DNA of 64,000 nucleotides from Mycolicibacterium sp. TUM20985 (GTDB taxonomy: Bacteria > Actinomycetota > Actinomycetes > Mycobacteriales > Mycobacteriaceae), in the NCBI RefSeq assembly GCF_030295745.1, contig NZ_AP027291.1, positions 3,534,001 through 3,598,000 of the forward strand, given 5' to 3'. Positions 1-8,775 of the stretch are shown here, piece after piece (position 1 is the stretch's first letter; every line of letters starts with the position of its first letter). The position numbers and the translations under genes were made by a program. The notes below the pieces were generated by a model. It saw nothing but the letters and a program-made list of their open reading frames with translations. It searched no databases and was not told the DNA's origin.

Positions 1-827
1 TCGGGCGGTCCGACATCCCGCTTCGGTTGCGTCGGCTTCTCAACGTCGAGAGCGGACTCAACGACGGCTTGGCGCTGCCCTTCGTGCTGATCTTCCTAGC
101 CACGGCCCAGCATGCGGACTCCGACGTCGCCACCGTGGGGGTGGAGCTGATCCTCGGCTTGCTCCTCGGAGCCGTCGTCGCCGCGGTCGTGGCGTTGGCC
201 TGGCGCACGAATGTCCTCACCGCCGAGCCCCGACTGCAACCGCTGGGACCGGTGGCGATCGCGGTCGTCGTGTACGCCGGTTGCCACCTCACCCACGCCA
301 ACCCCTACCTCGCCGCCTTCGCTGCCGGTTCGGTTCTGGCCACCCTCGACCACGTGACGGCCGAACGGTTCGAACCATTCGGTGATCTCCTCGCAGAGCT
401 GACGAAGTTCGCCGCACTCCTCGTGTTCGGTGCCCTCATCACGCCGGAGCGGCTGTCCCACCTCGGATGGCAGGGGTGGCTGCTCGCAGCCGTGGCGATC
501 CTGGTCGTGCGGCCCGCCGCGATGCTTCTCTCCCTGCTACGCACCTCGCTGCCGCGCAGTGAGCGGCTCACCGCTGCCTGGTTCGGACCCAAGGGGTTTG
601 CCTCGGTGGTCTACGGGCTGCTGGTGTTGCAGGCCGGCATTAGGGATGGCGAATTGGTGTTCGATCTGGTGGCGGTGACGATCGCGTTGTCGATAGTGCT
701 CCATTCGTCCACGGACGTCCCGGTCGCGCGGATGCTGCGCATCGAACCCCCTGACAACCTCCCCGCGGGGCGTCAGGGTGCCGATGCCCGGTCCGAGGTC
801 CCGCCGCCGCCTTTGGAGAAGACATGA
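1..827 (+). CDS. Cation:proton antiporter (CPA1/NhaP type), 5'-truncated by window edge
   Basis: C-terminal part of a monovalent cation/proton antiporter of the inner membrane, which exchanges Na+ or K+ for H+. The reading frame is open to base 1 (frame 3), so the true start lies outside the window. The visible protein opens with the family motif LNVESGLNDGLALP (acidic ion-binding region of CPA1 exchangers) and continues through about seven hydrophobic segments, including GPKGFASVVYGLLVLQ near the end. It finishes with a short Pro/Glu-rich cytoplasmic tail. A TTG at 27 is in frame but lies inside the conserved region and is not the start. The stop is 33 bp before the CBS-domain gene, so co-transcription is possible. 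Confidence 0.85.
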   Translation, partial: GRSDIPLRLRRLLNVESGLNDGLALPFVLIFLATAQHADSDVATVGVELILGLLLGAVVAAVVALAWRTNVLTAEPRLQPLGPVAIAVVVYAGCHLTHANPYLAAFAAGSVLATLDHVTAERFEPFGDLLAELTKFAALLVFGALITPERLSHLGWQGWLLAAVAILVVRPAAMLLSLLRTSLPRSERLTAAWFGPKGFASVVYGLLVLQAGIRDGELVFDLVAVTIALSIVLHSSTDVPVARMLRIEPPDNLPAGRQGADARSEVPPPPLEKT

Positions 828-860
828 GATCCCTCGTGCCGACCCACGTAGGGTTTCCCC

Positions 861-1307
861 GTGCGCGCAGATCAGATCGCCGAGGAATTTCCGGTCGTCG
901 CCTCCACGTCCAACGCGCTGGACGCCGGTCGACTGATGGCGGAACGGCGACTTCCTGGTTTGGTGGTCACCGACGACGAGGGACGGCCGATGGCCATCCT
1001 GCCGGCCTCGCAGGTCGTTCGGATGTTGGTACCCAGCTACGTTCAGGACGATCCCTCGCTGGCGGGCGTGTTGAGCGAGTCCATGGCCGATCACATCGCG
1101 GACGCGATCGGCGACAAGAGCGTGGCCGCGATCCTGCCGAAACCCCTACCCGACATGCCGACCGTGAAGTCGGACGACACCATCGTCGAGGTGGCTGCGG
1201 TCATGGCGCACGAGCGTGCACCCTTGGTCGCGGTCGTGGAGAAGAAGCGATTGGTCGGGGTGATCACTGCATCTCGGCTGCTCGAAGTCGCGCTCGGTCC
1301 GCGCTGA
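861..1307 (+). CDS. CBS-domain pair protein
   Basis: A small (148 aa) stand-alone CBS (Bateman) module with two repeats, roughly residues 1-60 and 85-148. Each has the pattern of a variable helix followed by a hydrophobic strand and a GV/PV turn (for example LPGLVVTDDEG and VGVITASRLLEVAL). Such modules bind adenine nucleotides or other ligands and act as regulatory subunits; no catalytic domain is present. The start is a GTG at 861, the first plausible start after the antiporter. It lies between two membrane transporters (antiporter upstream, ArsB-type permease 34 bp downstream), which suggests it regulates one of them. That role is inference from position. Confidence 0.85.
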   Translation: MRADQIAEEFPVVASTSNALDAGRLMAERRLPGLVVTDDEGRPMAILPASQVVRMLVPSYVQDDPSLAGVLSESMADHIADAIGDKSVAAILPKPLPDMPTVKSDDTIVEVAAVMAHERAPLVAVVEKKRLVGVITASRLLEVALGPR

Positions 1308-1341
1308 ACCCGGAACCGAGTTCTCGGCTGAGGACCCGTCC

Positions 1342-2631
1342 ATGACCACGGTCGCCGTCGCAGTCTTCGCGATTTCATACGTCCTCATCGCCACCGAGAA
1401 GATCTCGAAGGTCAAGGCCGCCCTCGGCGGTGCGGCGATCGTGGTGATACTCGGCATCGTCGGCTCAGAGGACGTCTTCTACTCGCACGAGACGGGGATC
1501 GACTGGGACGTCATCTTCCTGCTGTTCGGGATGATGATCATCGTCGGCGTGCTCCGCCAGACGGGTGTCTTCGAATACACCGCGATCTGGGCGGCCAAGC
1601 GGGCAGGCGGTTCGGCCCTGCGAGTGATGCTGCTCCTGGTCCTGATCACCGCAATAGCCTCGGCGTTGCTCGACAACGTCACCACCGTGTTGTTGATCGC
1701 CCCGGTGACGCTGCTGGTCTGCGACCGGCTCGGCCTCAAACCCACCCCGTTCCTCATCGCGGAGGTCTTCGCCTCCAACATCGGCGGCGCGGCAACGCTG
1801 GTCGGCGACCCCCCGAACATCATCATCGCCAGCCGGGCGGGCCTGTCCTTCAACGACTTCCTGGTGCACATGGCACCGATATCCGTCATCGCCCTCATCG
1901 TCCTCGTGGTGACCCTGCCGGTCCTGTTCCGCGGATCCTTCACCGTCGACCCCGCACGGGTCGACGACGTGATGGCGTTGAACGAGCGCGAGGCGATCCG
2001 TGATCCCCGACTGCTGGCGAAGTCCGGCGTAGTGCTGCTGGGTGTGTTCGCCGCCTTCATCGGTCACTCGATCATTCACATCGAACCGTCGGTGGTGGCG
2101 CTACTCGGTGCCGGAATCCTGATCCTGATCTCCCGCGTCGACCGCGAGGACTACCTCGGCAGCGTCGAATGGGAGACGTTGTTGTTCTTCGTCGGGTTGT
2201 TCATCTTGGTCGGTGCCTTGGTCAAGACCGGCGCGATCGGGACTCTGGCCCGGCTGGCCGCGGACCTCACCGGCGGCAATGCGCTGTTCGCGACGATGTT
2301 GATCCTCTTCGTCTCCGCGCTGCTCTCCGGCGTCATCGACAACATCCCCTACGTGGCCACCATGAGTCCCGTGGTCGCCGATCTGGTCGCCGACATCAGC
2401 GATCCAGCGCAGAGCCAGGCCCTGTGGTGGGCGTTGGCGATCGGCGCCGACTTCGGCGGCAACCTGACGGCAGTGGGTGCGAGTGCCAACGTGGTGATGC
2501 TCGGCATCGCGGCACGGGAGGGCCATCCGATCAGCTTCTGGGAGTTCACCCGTAAGGGCGCGGTCGTCACGGCGCTGACCATCGGCGTCGCCGCGCCGTA
2601 CCTGTGGCTGCGGTACTTCGTCTTCGCCTGA
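1342..2631 (+). CDS. ArsB/SLC13-family anion permease
   Basis: A polytopic membrane protein of 429 aa with about 11-12 hydrophobic segments. It belongs to the ion-transporter superfamily that includes ArsB arsenite pumps and SLC13/CitMHS anion carriers. Two internally related halves are visible, each with a conserved Asn-containing turn: LDNVTTVLLIAPVT (about residue 110) and IDNIPYVATMSPVV (about 333). GDPPNIIIAS (about 155) and GADFGGNLTAVGASANVV (about 375) are the matching re-entrant loops. The position matches the arsA/arsB1 genes of M. tuberculosis, but no ArsR regulator or arsenate reductase is nearby, so arsenite export is not established and a carboxylate or other anion is equally possible. 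Start ATG 1342. Confidence 0.85.
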   Translation: MTTVAVAVFAISYVLIATEKISKVKAALGGAAIVVILGIVGSEDVFYSHETGIDWDVIFLLFGMMIIVGVLRQTGVFEYTAIWAAKRAGGSALRVMLLLVLITAIASALLDNVTTVLLIAPVTLLVCDRLGLKPTPFLIAEVFASNIGGAATLVGDPPNIIIASRAGLSFNDFLVHMAPISVIALIVLVVTLPVLFRGSFTVDPARVDDVMALNEREAIRDPRLLAKSGVVLLGVFAAFIGHSIIHIEPSVVALLGAGILILISRVDREDYLGSVEWETLLFFVGLFILVGALVKTGAIGTLARLAADLTGGNALFATMLILFVSALLSGVIDNIPYVATMSPVVADLVADISDPAQSQALWWALAIGADFGGNLTAVGASANVVMLGIAAREGHPISFWEFTRKGAVVTALTIGVAAPYLWLRYFVFA

Positions 2632-2649
2632 CGCGATGACGGCCGACTC

Positions 2650-3846
2650 CTAGCCGCGCGACAGCACCGCGACGCACTCGACGTGATGGGTCAGCGGAAA
2701 CGAGTCGAACACCCGCAGCTCCTCCACCGCATACCCGTGCCCGCGGTAGAGACCGACGTCGCGCGCGAAAGACGCTGCCTCACAACCGATGTGGACGATT
2801 CGGGGCACCTCGGCGGCAGCCAGCAGATCGATCACCTCACGGCCGGCGCCGGTTCGCGGCGGATCGAGCACCGCGACGTCGGCGCGCCGACGCTGCGTGG
2901 TCAACGCTCGGCGCACCGACTCGGTCAGGACGTCCACCCAGCCGAGGTCGGCGAGTGCAGCCCTGGCCGCCCGCGAGGAGCCGCGAGAGGTGTCGACGCT
3001 GAGCACGTGACCCGTCTCACCGACCGACTCGGCCAGCGTCGCCGCGAAAACCCCTGCGCCACCGTACAAGTCCCACGCCGTCATGCCCGGTGCCAGCTGA
3101 GCCCAGTCCTTGATCAGTGCGCTGTAGGTGCGTGCGGCGTCGCGGTGCGCCTGCCAGAACGCGGTGACGGGAACACTCCACGTCCGGTCGCCGACGCGCT
3201 GAACCGCCTCATAGGCGCCCTCGACCACCTGGGTCGAGGCCTTGCGATCCGATCGCGGACCCGACCGGACGACGTGCCGCGCTCCCCCGTCGTCGAGCAC
3301 GACGTGGAGTTGGGCACCAGGCGGCCAGGTCGATTCCGCAAGACCCGCCAACATCCCGTCGGGCACCTGCGCGCACGACAGGTCGGTCACCAGTTCGCCG
3401 CTGTGATAGCGATGGAAGCCGGGCCGTCCCGCCAGCGCTCCTTCGGAGGCCACGTCCAAGCGCACCCGGGTGCGCCACCCCGTCGCGCCGGCCGTCCCGA
3501 CCTCTTCGGCCTCACCCTCCCAATGGTGGCCGCCGAGGCGTTCGAGCTGGTTGGCCACCACGCCGCCCTTCAGGCGCCGCACTGCGGCCGGTGTCGCGAA
3601 GGACAGGTCGCAACAGCCCGAGCCGTCGACCCCGGCGATGGGGCACAGCGGGTCGATGCGGTCGGGCGACGCCTCGACGATCTCGATGGCCTCGGCATGC
3701 CAATGGCTTCCCCGCTCCTCGGTCACGCGCGCATTGACTACCTCGCCGGGCAGGGCATAGCGGACGAAGACCACGCGCCCGTCGTGCCGGGCCACACAGC
3801 TGCCACCGTTCGCCGGGGGGCCGACGGTCAAGGTCAGGATGGTCAA
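2650..3846 (-). CDS. TrmA/RlmD-family class I SAM-dependent RNA methyltransferase
   Basis: Predicted RNA 5-methyluridine methyltransferase (398 aa, Rv2689c-type). An N-terminal TRAM-like beta-barrel (residues 1-60) precedes a Cys cluster (C68, C78, C79) resembling the Fe-S ligands of RumA/RlmD enzymes. The SAM-binding fold follows (WDLYGGAGVFAATLA), then the motif DPPRTGAG. The catalytic Cys nucleophile is in HIGCEAASFARD (C355) and the general-base Glu in HHVECVAVL (E390). The target base in tRNA or rRNA cannot be told from sequence. The ATG at 3846 overlaps the stop of the upstream APC permease gene by 4 bp (ATGA), so the two are translationally coupled. Confidence 0.88.
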   Translation of the reverse strand: MTILTLTVGPPANGGSCVARHDGRVVFVRYALPGEVVNARVTEERGSHWHAEAIEIVEASPDRIDPLCPIAGVDGSGCCDLSFATPAAVRRLKGGVVANQLERLGGHHWEGEAEEVGTAGATGWRTRVRLDVASEGALAGRPGFHRYHSGELVTDLSCAQVPDGMLAGLAESTWPPGAQLHVVLDDGGARHVVRSGPRSDRKASTQVVEGAYEAVQRVGDRTWSVPVTAFWQAHRDAARTYSALIKDWAQLAPGMTAWDLYGGAGVFAATLAESVGETGHVLSVDTSRGSSRAARAALADLGWVDVLTESVRRALTTQRRRADVAVLDPPRTGAGREVIDLLAAAEVPRIVHIGCEAASFARDVGLYRGHGYAVEELRVFDSFPLTHHVECVAVLSRG

Positions 3847-5834
3847 TCGAGGAACCCTCGTCGCGCGTCACCCGGCGCCGACTGCTCATCGATGCCCTTG
3901 AGCCGCTCCGACGAATTCAACTGCCAGGGAACGGAAGTGACCATGACGTTCGGTTCGAACAGCAGCCGCCCCTTCAATCGGAGCGCACTCTGGTTGTGCA
4001 GCAGCTGCTCCCACCAGTGCCCAACGACGTATTCCGGGATGAACACCGTGACCACGGTGCGCGGCGAATCCTTGGTGATGCGCTTGACGTAACCGAGAAT
4101 CGGCCGGGTGATCTCGCGGTAGGGCGACGCAATGACCTTCAGCGGCACCGAGACACTGCTTTCCTCCCACTTGTGCACCAGCTCGTGGGCCTCGTGGTCA
4201 TCGACGTTGACGGTGATCGCCTCGAGCACGTCCGGCCGGGTTGCCCTGGCGTAGGCCAACGCCCGCTTGGTGGGAAGGTGGATGTTGGACACCAGCACGA
4301 TCGCGTGGTTGCGGCTCGGCAGCACGACGTCGCCCTCCTCGGCGGCGCGTGCCTCCAACTCCCGGGTGACGGTGTCGTAATGCTTGTGGATCAGCTTCAT
4401 GACGAGGAAAAGGAAGGACATCGCCAGGATGGCGATCCAGGCGCCCTGCTTGAACTTGGTGGCGACCACGACCACCAGCACGGCGCCCGTGCAGATGAGG
4501 CCGATGGCGTTGATGACGCGCGACCGCTGCATCCGGCGACGCTCGGCGGCGTCGGTCTCGGCGCGCAGCAGGCGGGTCCAGTGCCGGACCATCCCGATCT
4601 GGCTGAGCGTGAAGCTGACGAACACACCGACGATGTACAGCTGGATCAGCGCCGTCACCTCGGCGCGGAACGCCACGACGAAGGCGATGGCGGCGAAGGC
4701 CAGGAACAGGATGCCGTTCGAGAACGCCAGCCGGTCCCCGCGGGTGTGCAGCTGCCGTGGCAGATAGCGGTCCTGCGCCAGAATGGATCCCAGTACCGGG
4801 AACCCGTTGAACGCGGTGTTGGCGGCCAGCACGAGGATCAGCGCCGTGACTCCCGCGATCAGGTACAGGCCAACCGGGAACCCGTGGAACACCGCATCCG
4901 CCAGCTGCGCGATGAGCGTCTTCGGCTGGTACCCGGCGGGAGCACCACCGAGCTGCTCGACGGTGTCGACCACCTTGGCCCCGGTTTCCTTGGCCAACAC
5001 GATGATTCCCATGAACAGCGACACGGCGATGCCGCCGAGCAGCAGCAGCGTGGTGGCCGCGTTCTTCGACTTCGGCTTCCTGAAGGCGGGCACGCCGTTG
5101 CTGATGGCCTCCACGCCGGTCAGCGCCGCACAACCTGACGAGAACGCCCGGGCCACCAAGAAGATCATCGCGAAGCCGAGGACGTCACCGTGTTCGGACT
5201 GGACGGTGAATCCTGCCGTCTCGGCCTGCAAGTCGTCGCCGAGGACGAAGATTTGGAACAGCCCCCAGCCGATCATCAGGTACATGCAGATCATGAACGC
5301 GTAGGTGGGGATGGCGAAGGCGGTGCCCGATTCCCGGATGCCTCGCAGGTTCAGCGACGCGAGGATCAGAATGGCCGCAACGGCGAACAGCACCTTGTGC
5401 TCGCCGATGAAGGGCACGGCCGAGCCGATGTTGGACATCGCCGACGCCATCGACACCGCGACCGTCAGCACGTAGTCGACCAGCAGCGCACTGGCCACGG
5501 TCAAACCGGCGGTCGGGCCCAGGTTGGTGGTCACCACCTCGTAGTCACCGCCGCCGGACGGATAGGCGTGCACGTTCTGTCGGTAGCTCGCGATCACCAC
5601 GAGCATCACCGCCGCCACGGCCAGCCCGATCCACGGCGCCATCGTGTACGCGCTGAGACCCGCGACCGAGAGCACCAGGAAGATCTCCTCCGGCGCGTAC
5701 GCGACGGACGACAACGCGTCCGAGGCGAACACCGGCAGCGCGATCCGCTTGGGCAGCAAGGTATGACCCATGGCATCGCTGCGGAACGGTCTACCAATGA
5801 CCAACCGGCGTGCAGCGGTCGAAAGCTTGGACAC
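3843..5834 (-). CDS. APC-superfamily permease, KimA-like (Rv2690c-type)
   Basis: A large inner-membrane permease (about 663 aa) with about 12 transmembrane helices in the first 470 residues. These start with the APC signature FASDALSSVAYAPEEIFLVL and include YPSGGGDYEVV in a re-entrant loop. A cytosolic C-terminal domain of about 190 aa follows. This architecture and the C-terminal domain resemble the Bacillus high-affinity K+ importer KimA as I remember it; amino-acid transport is the older generic annotation. I chose the GTG at 5834 (VSKLSTAARR), which matches the M. tuberculosis homologue; an ATG seven codons upstream (5855) is the alternative. It is divergent from ceoB across about 100 bp, and the neighbouring RCK proteins support a role in K+ traffic. 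Confidence 0.85.
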   Translation of the reverse strand: MSKLSTAARRLVIGRPFRSDAMGHTLLPKRIALPVFASDALSSVAYAPEEIFLVLSVAGLSAYTMAPWIGLAVAAVMLVVIASYRQNVHAYPSGGGDYEVVTTNLGPTAGLTVASALLVDYVLTVAVSMASAMSNIGSAVPFIGEHKVLFAVAAILILASLNLRGIRESGTAFAIPTYAFMICMYLMIGWGLFQIFVLGDDLQAETAGFTVQSEHGDVLGFAMIFLVARAFSSGCAALTGVEAISNGVPAFRKPKSKNAATTLLLLGGIAVSLFMGIIVLAKETGAKVVDTVEQLGGAPAGYQPKTLIAQLADAVFHGFPVGLYLIAGVTALILVLAANTAFNGFPVLGSILAQDRYLPRQLHTRGDRLAFSNGILFLAFAAIAFVVAFRAEVTALIQLYIVGVFVSFTLSQIGMVRHWTRLLRAETDAAERRRMQRSRVINAIGLICTGAVLVVVVATKFKQGAWIAILAMSFLFLVMKLIHKHYDTVTRELEARAAEEGDVVLPSRNHAIVLVSNIHLPTKRALAYARATRPDVLEAITVNVDDHEAHELVHKWEESSVSVPLKVIASPYREITRPILGYVKRITKDSPRTVVTVFIPEYVVGHWWEQLLHNQSALRLKGRLLFEPNVMVTSVPWQLNSSERLKGIDEQSAPGDARRGFLD

Positions 5835-5943
5835 GAGTGCCAAGAGTAAGCCCATCGGCCGTCGGCCGTTCCCAAGCTGTAGCGTTCCGAGTGCACGGGT
5901 TCGCCACAATCCGTTACTGCCGAACCACTGGGAGGACCGACGC

Positions 5944-6618
5944 GTGCGGGTAGTCGTGATGGGATGCGGCCGAGTAGGTGCGTCGCTGGCTGACGGCTTG
6001 GCCAGGATCGGCCACGAGGTCGCCGTAATCGACCGTGACCGCACCGCCTTTCACCGCCTGTCACCCGAGTTCCCCGGCCAGCGCGTCCTGGGCATGGGGT
6101 TCGATCGTGACGTGCTGCTGAAGGCCGGCATCGAGGGCGCGGGCGCGTTCGCCGCGGTCTCCTCGGGTGACAACTCCAACATCATCTCCGCCCGGGTCGC
6201 CAGGGAGACCTTCGGTGTCGAGCGGGTCGTGGCCCGCATCTACGACGCCAAACGCGCCGCGGTGTACGAGCGGTTGGGCATTCCGACGGTGGCGACGGTG
6301 CCGTGGACCACGGACCGACTGCTCAACGTGCTGACCCGCGAAGGCGAGACCACCAAGTGGCGCGACCCGTCGGGCAACGTCGCCGTCGCCGAGCTGCCGC
6401 TGCACGAGAGCTGGGTGGGCCACCGGGTGACCGCGCTGGAAGCTGCGACCGGCGGACGCGTCGCGTTCATGATCCGCTTCGGCACCGGGCTGCTACCGGA
6501 CAAGAAGACCGTCATTCAGGCCAGCGATCAGGTGTACCTGGCCGCGATCTCCGGTCACGTCGCCGAGGCCATGGCCATCGCCGCGCTGCCGCCGGGCGAA
6601 GACGCGGAGGATCAATGA
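5944..6618 (+). CDS. ceoB: TrkA-type K+ uptake regulatory protein CeoB
   Basis: An RCK (KTN) regulatory protein of 224 aa. An N-terminal Rossmann domain binds NAD(H) or ATP through GCGRVG (residues 7-12) and the acidic residue at the end of strand 2 (VID, D30). The C-terminal TrkA-C ligand-binding domain covers about residues 135-220. Such proteins assemble into gating rings on K+ transporters. The start is the GTG at 5944, preceded by GGAGG at 5931-5935; the longer upstream open frame is not conserved-looking sequence. It lies 16 bp ahead of the paralogous ceoC, forming an operon divergent from the APC permease gene. No TrkH-type channel subunit is present in the window. Confidence 0.92.
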   Translation: MRVVVMGCGRVGASLADGLARIGHEVAVIDRDRTAFHRLSPEFPGQRVLGMGFDRDVLLKAGIEGAGAFAAVSSGDNSNIISARVARETFGVERVVARIYDAKRAAVYERLGIPTVATVPWTTDRLLNVLTREGETTKWRDPSGNVAVAELPLHESWVGHRVTALEAATGGRVAFMIRFGTGLLPDKKTVIQASDQVYLAAISGHVAEAMAIAALPPGEDAEDQ

Positions 6619-6634
6619 GGACGGTGAGGATGTC

Positions 6635-7294
6635 GTGAAGGTCGCCATCGCAGGGGCCGGCGCCGTCGGCCGGTCCATCGCCAGGGAACTCGTCGACAAC
6701 CATCAGGTCACGCTGCTCGAACGCAACCCCGACCACGTCGATACCGACGCCATCCCCGCCGCGCAGTGGCGCCTGGGCGACGCATGCGAGTTGTCGCTCC
6801 TCGAAGCGGTCGGGCTCGAGGAGTTCGACGTGGTCATCGCCGCCACCGGTGACGACAAGGCCAACGTCGTGCTGAGCCTGCTCGCAAAGACCGAGTTCGC
6901 GGTGCCGCGGGTGGTGGCCCGGGTCAACGACCCCCGCAACGAATGGCTCTTCGACGAGGCGTGGGGGGTCGACGTCGCGGTGTCCACTCCCCGGATGCTG
7001 GCGTCACTCGTCGAGGAGGCGGTGTCGGTCGGCGACCTCGTCCGACTGATGAGCTTCCGCAAGGGCCAGGCCAACCTCGTCGAGATCACGCTGCCCGACG
7101 ACACTCCGTGGGGCGGTAAGGCCGTCAAGCGGCTCGACCTGCCGCGTGATGCCGCCCTGGTGACCATCCTGCGCGGCGCCCGGGTGATCGTGCCCGAGGA
7201 CGACGAGCCCCTGGAGGGCGGTGACGAACTGCTGTTCGTCGCCATCGACGAAGTCGAAGAGGAACTGCGCGAGCTCCTGCTGCACCCACGCTGA
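6635..7294 (+). CDS. ceoC: TrkA-type K+ uptake regulatory protein CeoC
   Basis: Second RCK protein of the pair (219 aa), with a Rossmann nucleotide-binding motif GAGAVG at residues 7-12 and E29 ending strand 2 (LLE). A TrkA-C domain follows from about residue 135 (LVEITLPDDTPWGGKAV). It is a diverged paralogue of CeoB and probably forms a hetero-oligomeric gating ring with it. The start is GTG 6635, 16 bp after the ceoB stop. The gene ends 5 bp before the stop of the convergent MFS gene, so the two transcription units face each other with essentially no intergenic space. Confidence 0.92.
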   Translation: MKVAIAGAGAVGRSIARELVDNHQVTLLERNPDHVDTDAIPAAQWRLGDACELSLLEAVGLEEFDVVIAATGDDKANVVLSLLAKTEFAVPRVVARVNDPRNEWLFDEAWGVDVAVSTPRMLASLVEEAVSVGDLVRLMSFRKGQANLVEITLPDDTPWGGKAVKRLDLPRDAALVTILRGARVIVPEDDEPLEGGDELLFVAIDEVEEELRELLLHPR

Positions 7295-7299
7295 CTCGT

Positions 7300-8775
7300 T
7301 CAGCCGGACCCGGAGAGCGCCGGCGGTGGCGTCGCCCGGTCGTGGCATCGAGCCGACTCCACCGGTGAGACGCGGCCCATCTCGCACTGCCGGTTGCTGA
7401 TGCCGATCGCCGAGATCACGCCCGCCGCCGCGAACAACCCGGCCACCACGAGGACGCCGTAGCGGAAGCCGGTGAAATCCATTGCGGTGGAAGTCATCTC
7501 ACCATCGGGCCGAGCCAGTCCGACGATGACGCCGGTGAACGCCACCGCGATCAAACCGGCTACCCGCGACACCGCGTTGTTGACCGCCGAGCCGATACCG
7601 CTCTGCGCCGGATCCACCGCGGCCAGCACGGCCGCCGTCAGAGGTGAGACGGTCACCGAAAGACCGACGCCGAAGACGACGAGACCCGGCAACATCTGAG
7701 TCCAAAAGTCGAAGGGCGACTGCGCCCGCGTCATCAACAGGAAGCCGCCCGCCGCGATCAGCGGGCCGACGGCCATGTACGCGCGAGGACCGTGCCTGCC
7801 CGCCAGCGTGCCGAATCGCCGCGCTAGGAAGAACGACAGCACCGGCAGCGGCAGCGTCGCCAGGCCCGCCCTGGCGGCCGACATGCCAACGGTCTCCTGC
7901 AGGAACAACGGCACGAGCAGCGTGCCGAGGGACACCCCCGCGTAGAGGAACACCGTCGCGAGATTGCCGACGGCGAAGTTACGCGCCGCGAAGAGTTGCA
8001 GCGGCATGATCGGGTTCGCCGCTCGCCGCTCCCACCACGGGAACGCCCCCAGACACGCCGCGCCCACCACGAAGCCGCCGAGCACCGTGGGATGCGACCA
8101 GCCCAGCCGCTGCAGCTCGATGAGCGCGTACACCGCGGCCGACAACCCCACCGCGCACAGGAAGGCACCCAGCACGTCGATGCGCGCGGACCGCCGACCG
8201 CCGAAGTCGCCCGCCAGTTTGGTGGTCAGATACAGCGTGACCGCCAACGGCACCACGTTGATCCCGAAGACCCACCGCCAGTTCAGTGCATCCACCAGCA
8301 GGCCGCCGAGCGGCGGGCCCACGACGAACGCCGTCCCCGTCCACGCCGTCCAGGTGCCGATCGCGCCGGCCTGTCGCACGCCGGTGAATCGGGCGTTGAT
8401 CATCGCAAGCGAACTCGGCACCAGGAACGCCGCACCCAGCCCCTGAAGACATCGCGCGGCGACGAGGACCCAACCCGCCGGGGACGCCGCACATAGCAGC
8501 GAGGCGACGGCGAAGATGGCCAGCCCCATCCGCAGCACTGCCAGCCGGCCGAACTGATCGGACACCGCACCGGCGACCAGGATCAGCGCGCCCAGGCTCA
8601 GCAGGTAGCCGTCGATCACCCACTGCTGGAGCGCCAATCCGCCACCGAACTCCGCTGCGATTGCCGGCAGGGCGAGGTTGACCACCGAACCGTCGAGAAA
8701 CGCCACGAACGAGGCGAGGACGGCCACCGCGATGAGCGTGCGGTCGTTCGTGTCGTCGGGCGGGCTCGGCGTCAG
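7300..8775 (-). CDS. MFS transporter, DHA2-like (14 TM); apparent CTG start
   Basis: Major facilitator superfamily drug/proton antiporter of about 491 aa with about 14 hydrophobic segments, typical of the DHA2 family. It opens with VAVLASFVAFLDGSVVNLALP, whose D/N-containing first helix is characteristic, and has the motif-A loop FGRLAVLRMG and the antiporter region RCLQGLGAAFLVPSSLA. No ATG, GTG or TTG lies between the upstream gene's stop and the first helix in a suitable position. The best start is CTG at 8775, which overlaps the DUF3159 stop as CTGA, the same arrangement as the GTGA overlap one gene earlier. It appears to be an addition relative to M. tuberculosis. The substrate is unknown. 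Confidence 0.82.
   Translation of the reverse strand: MTPSPPDDTNDRTLIAVAVLASFVAFLDGSVVNLALPAIAAEFGGGLALQQWVIDGYLLSLGALILVAGAVSDQFGRLAVLRMGLAIFAVASLLCAASPAGWVLVAARCLQGLGAAFLVPSSLAMINARFTGVRQAGAIGTWTAWTGTAFVVGPPLGGLLVDALNWRWVFGINVVPLAVTLYLTTKLAGDFGGRRSARIDVLGAFLCAVGLSAAVYALIELQRLGWSHPTVLGGFVVGAACLGAFPWWERRAANPIMPLQLFAARNFAVGNLATVFLYAGVSLGTLLVPLFLQETVGMSAARAGLATLPLPVLSFFLARRFGTLAGRHGPRAYMAVGPLIAAGGFLLMTRAQSPFDFWTQMLPGLVVFGVGLSVTVSPLTAAVLAAVDPAQSGIGSAVNNAVSRVAGLIAVAFTGVIVGLARPDGEMTSTAMDFTGFRYGVLVVAGLFAAAGVISAIGISNRQCEMGRVSPVESARCHDRATPPPALSGSG

Noticed and set aside
2683..4092. 469-codon open frame on the plus strand across the RNA methyltransferase gene
   Set aside because: It is an antisense shadow of the high-GC methyltransferase and permease genes; composition (Arg/His/Gly-rich) and lack of any domain show it is not coding.
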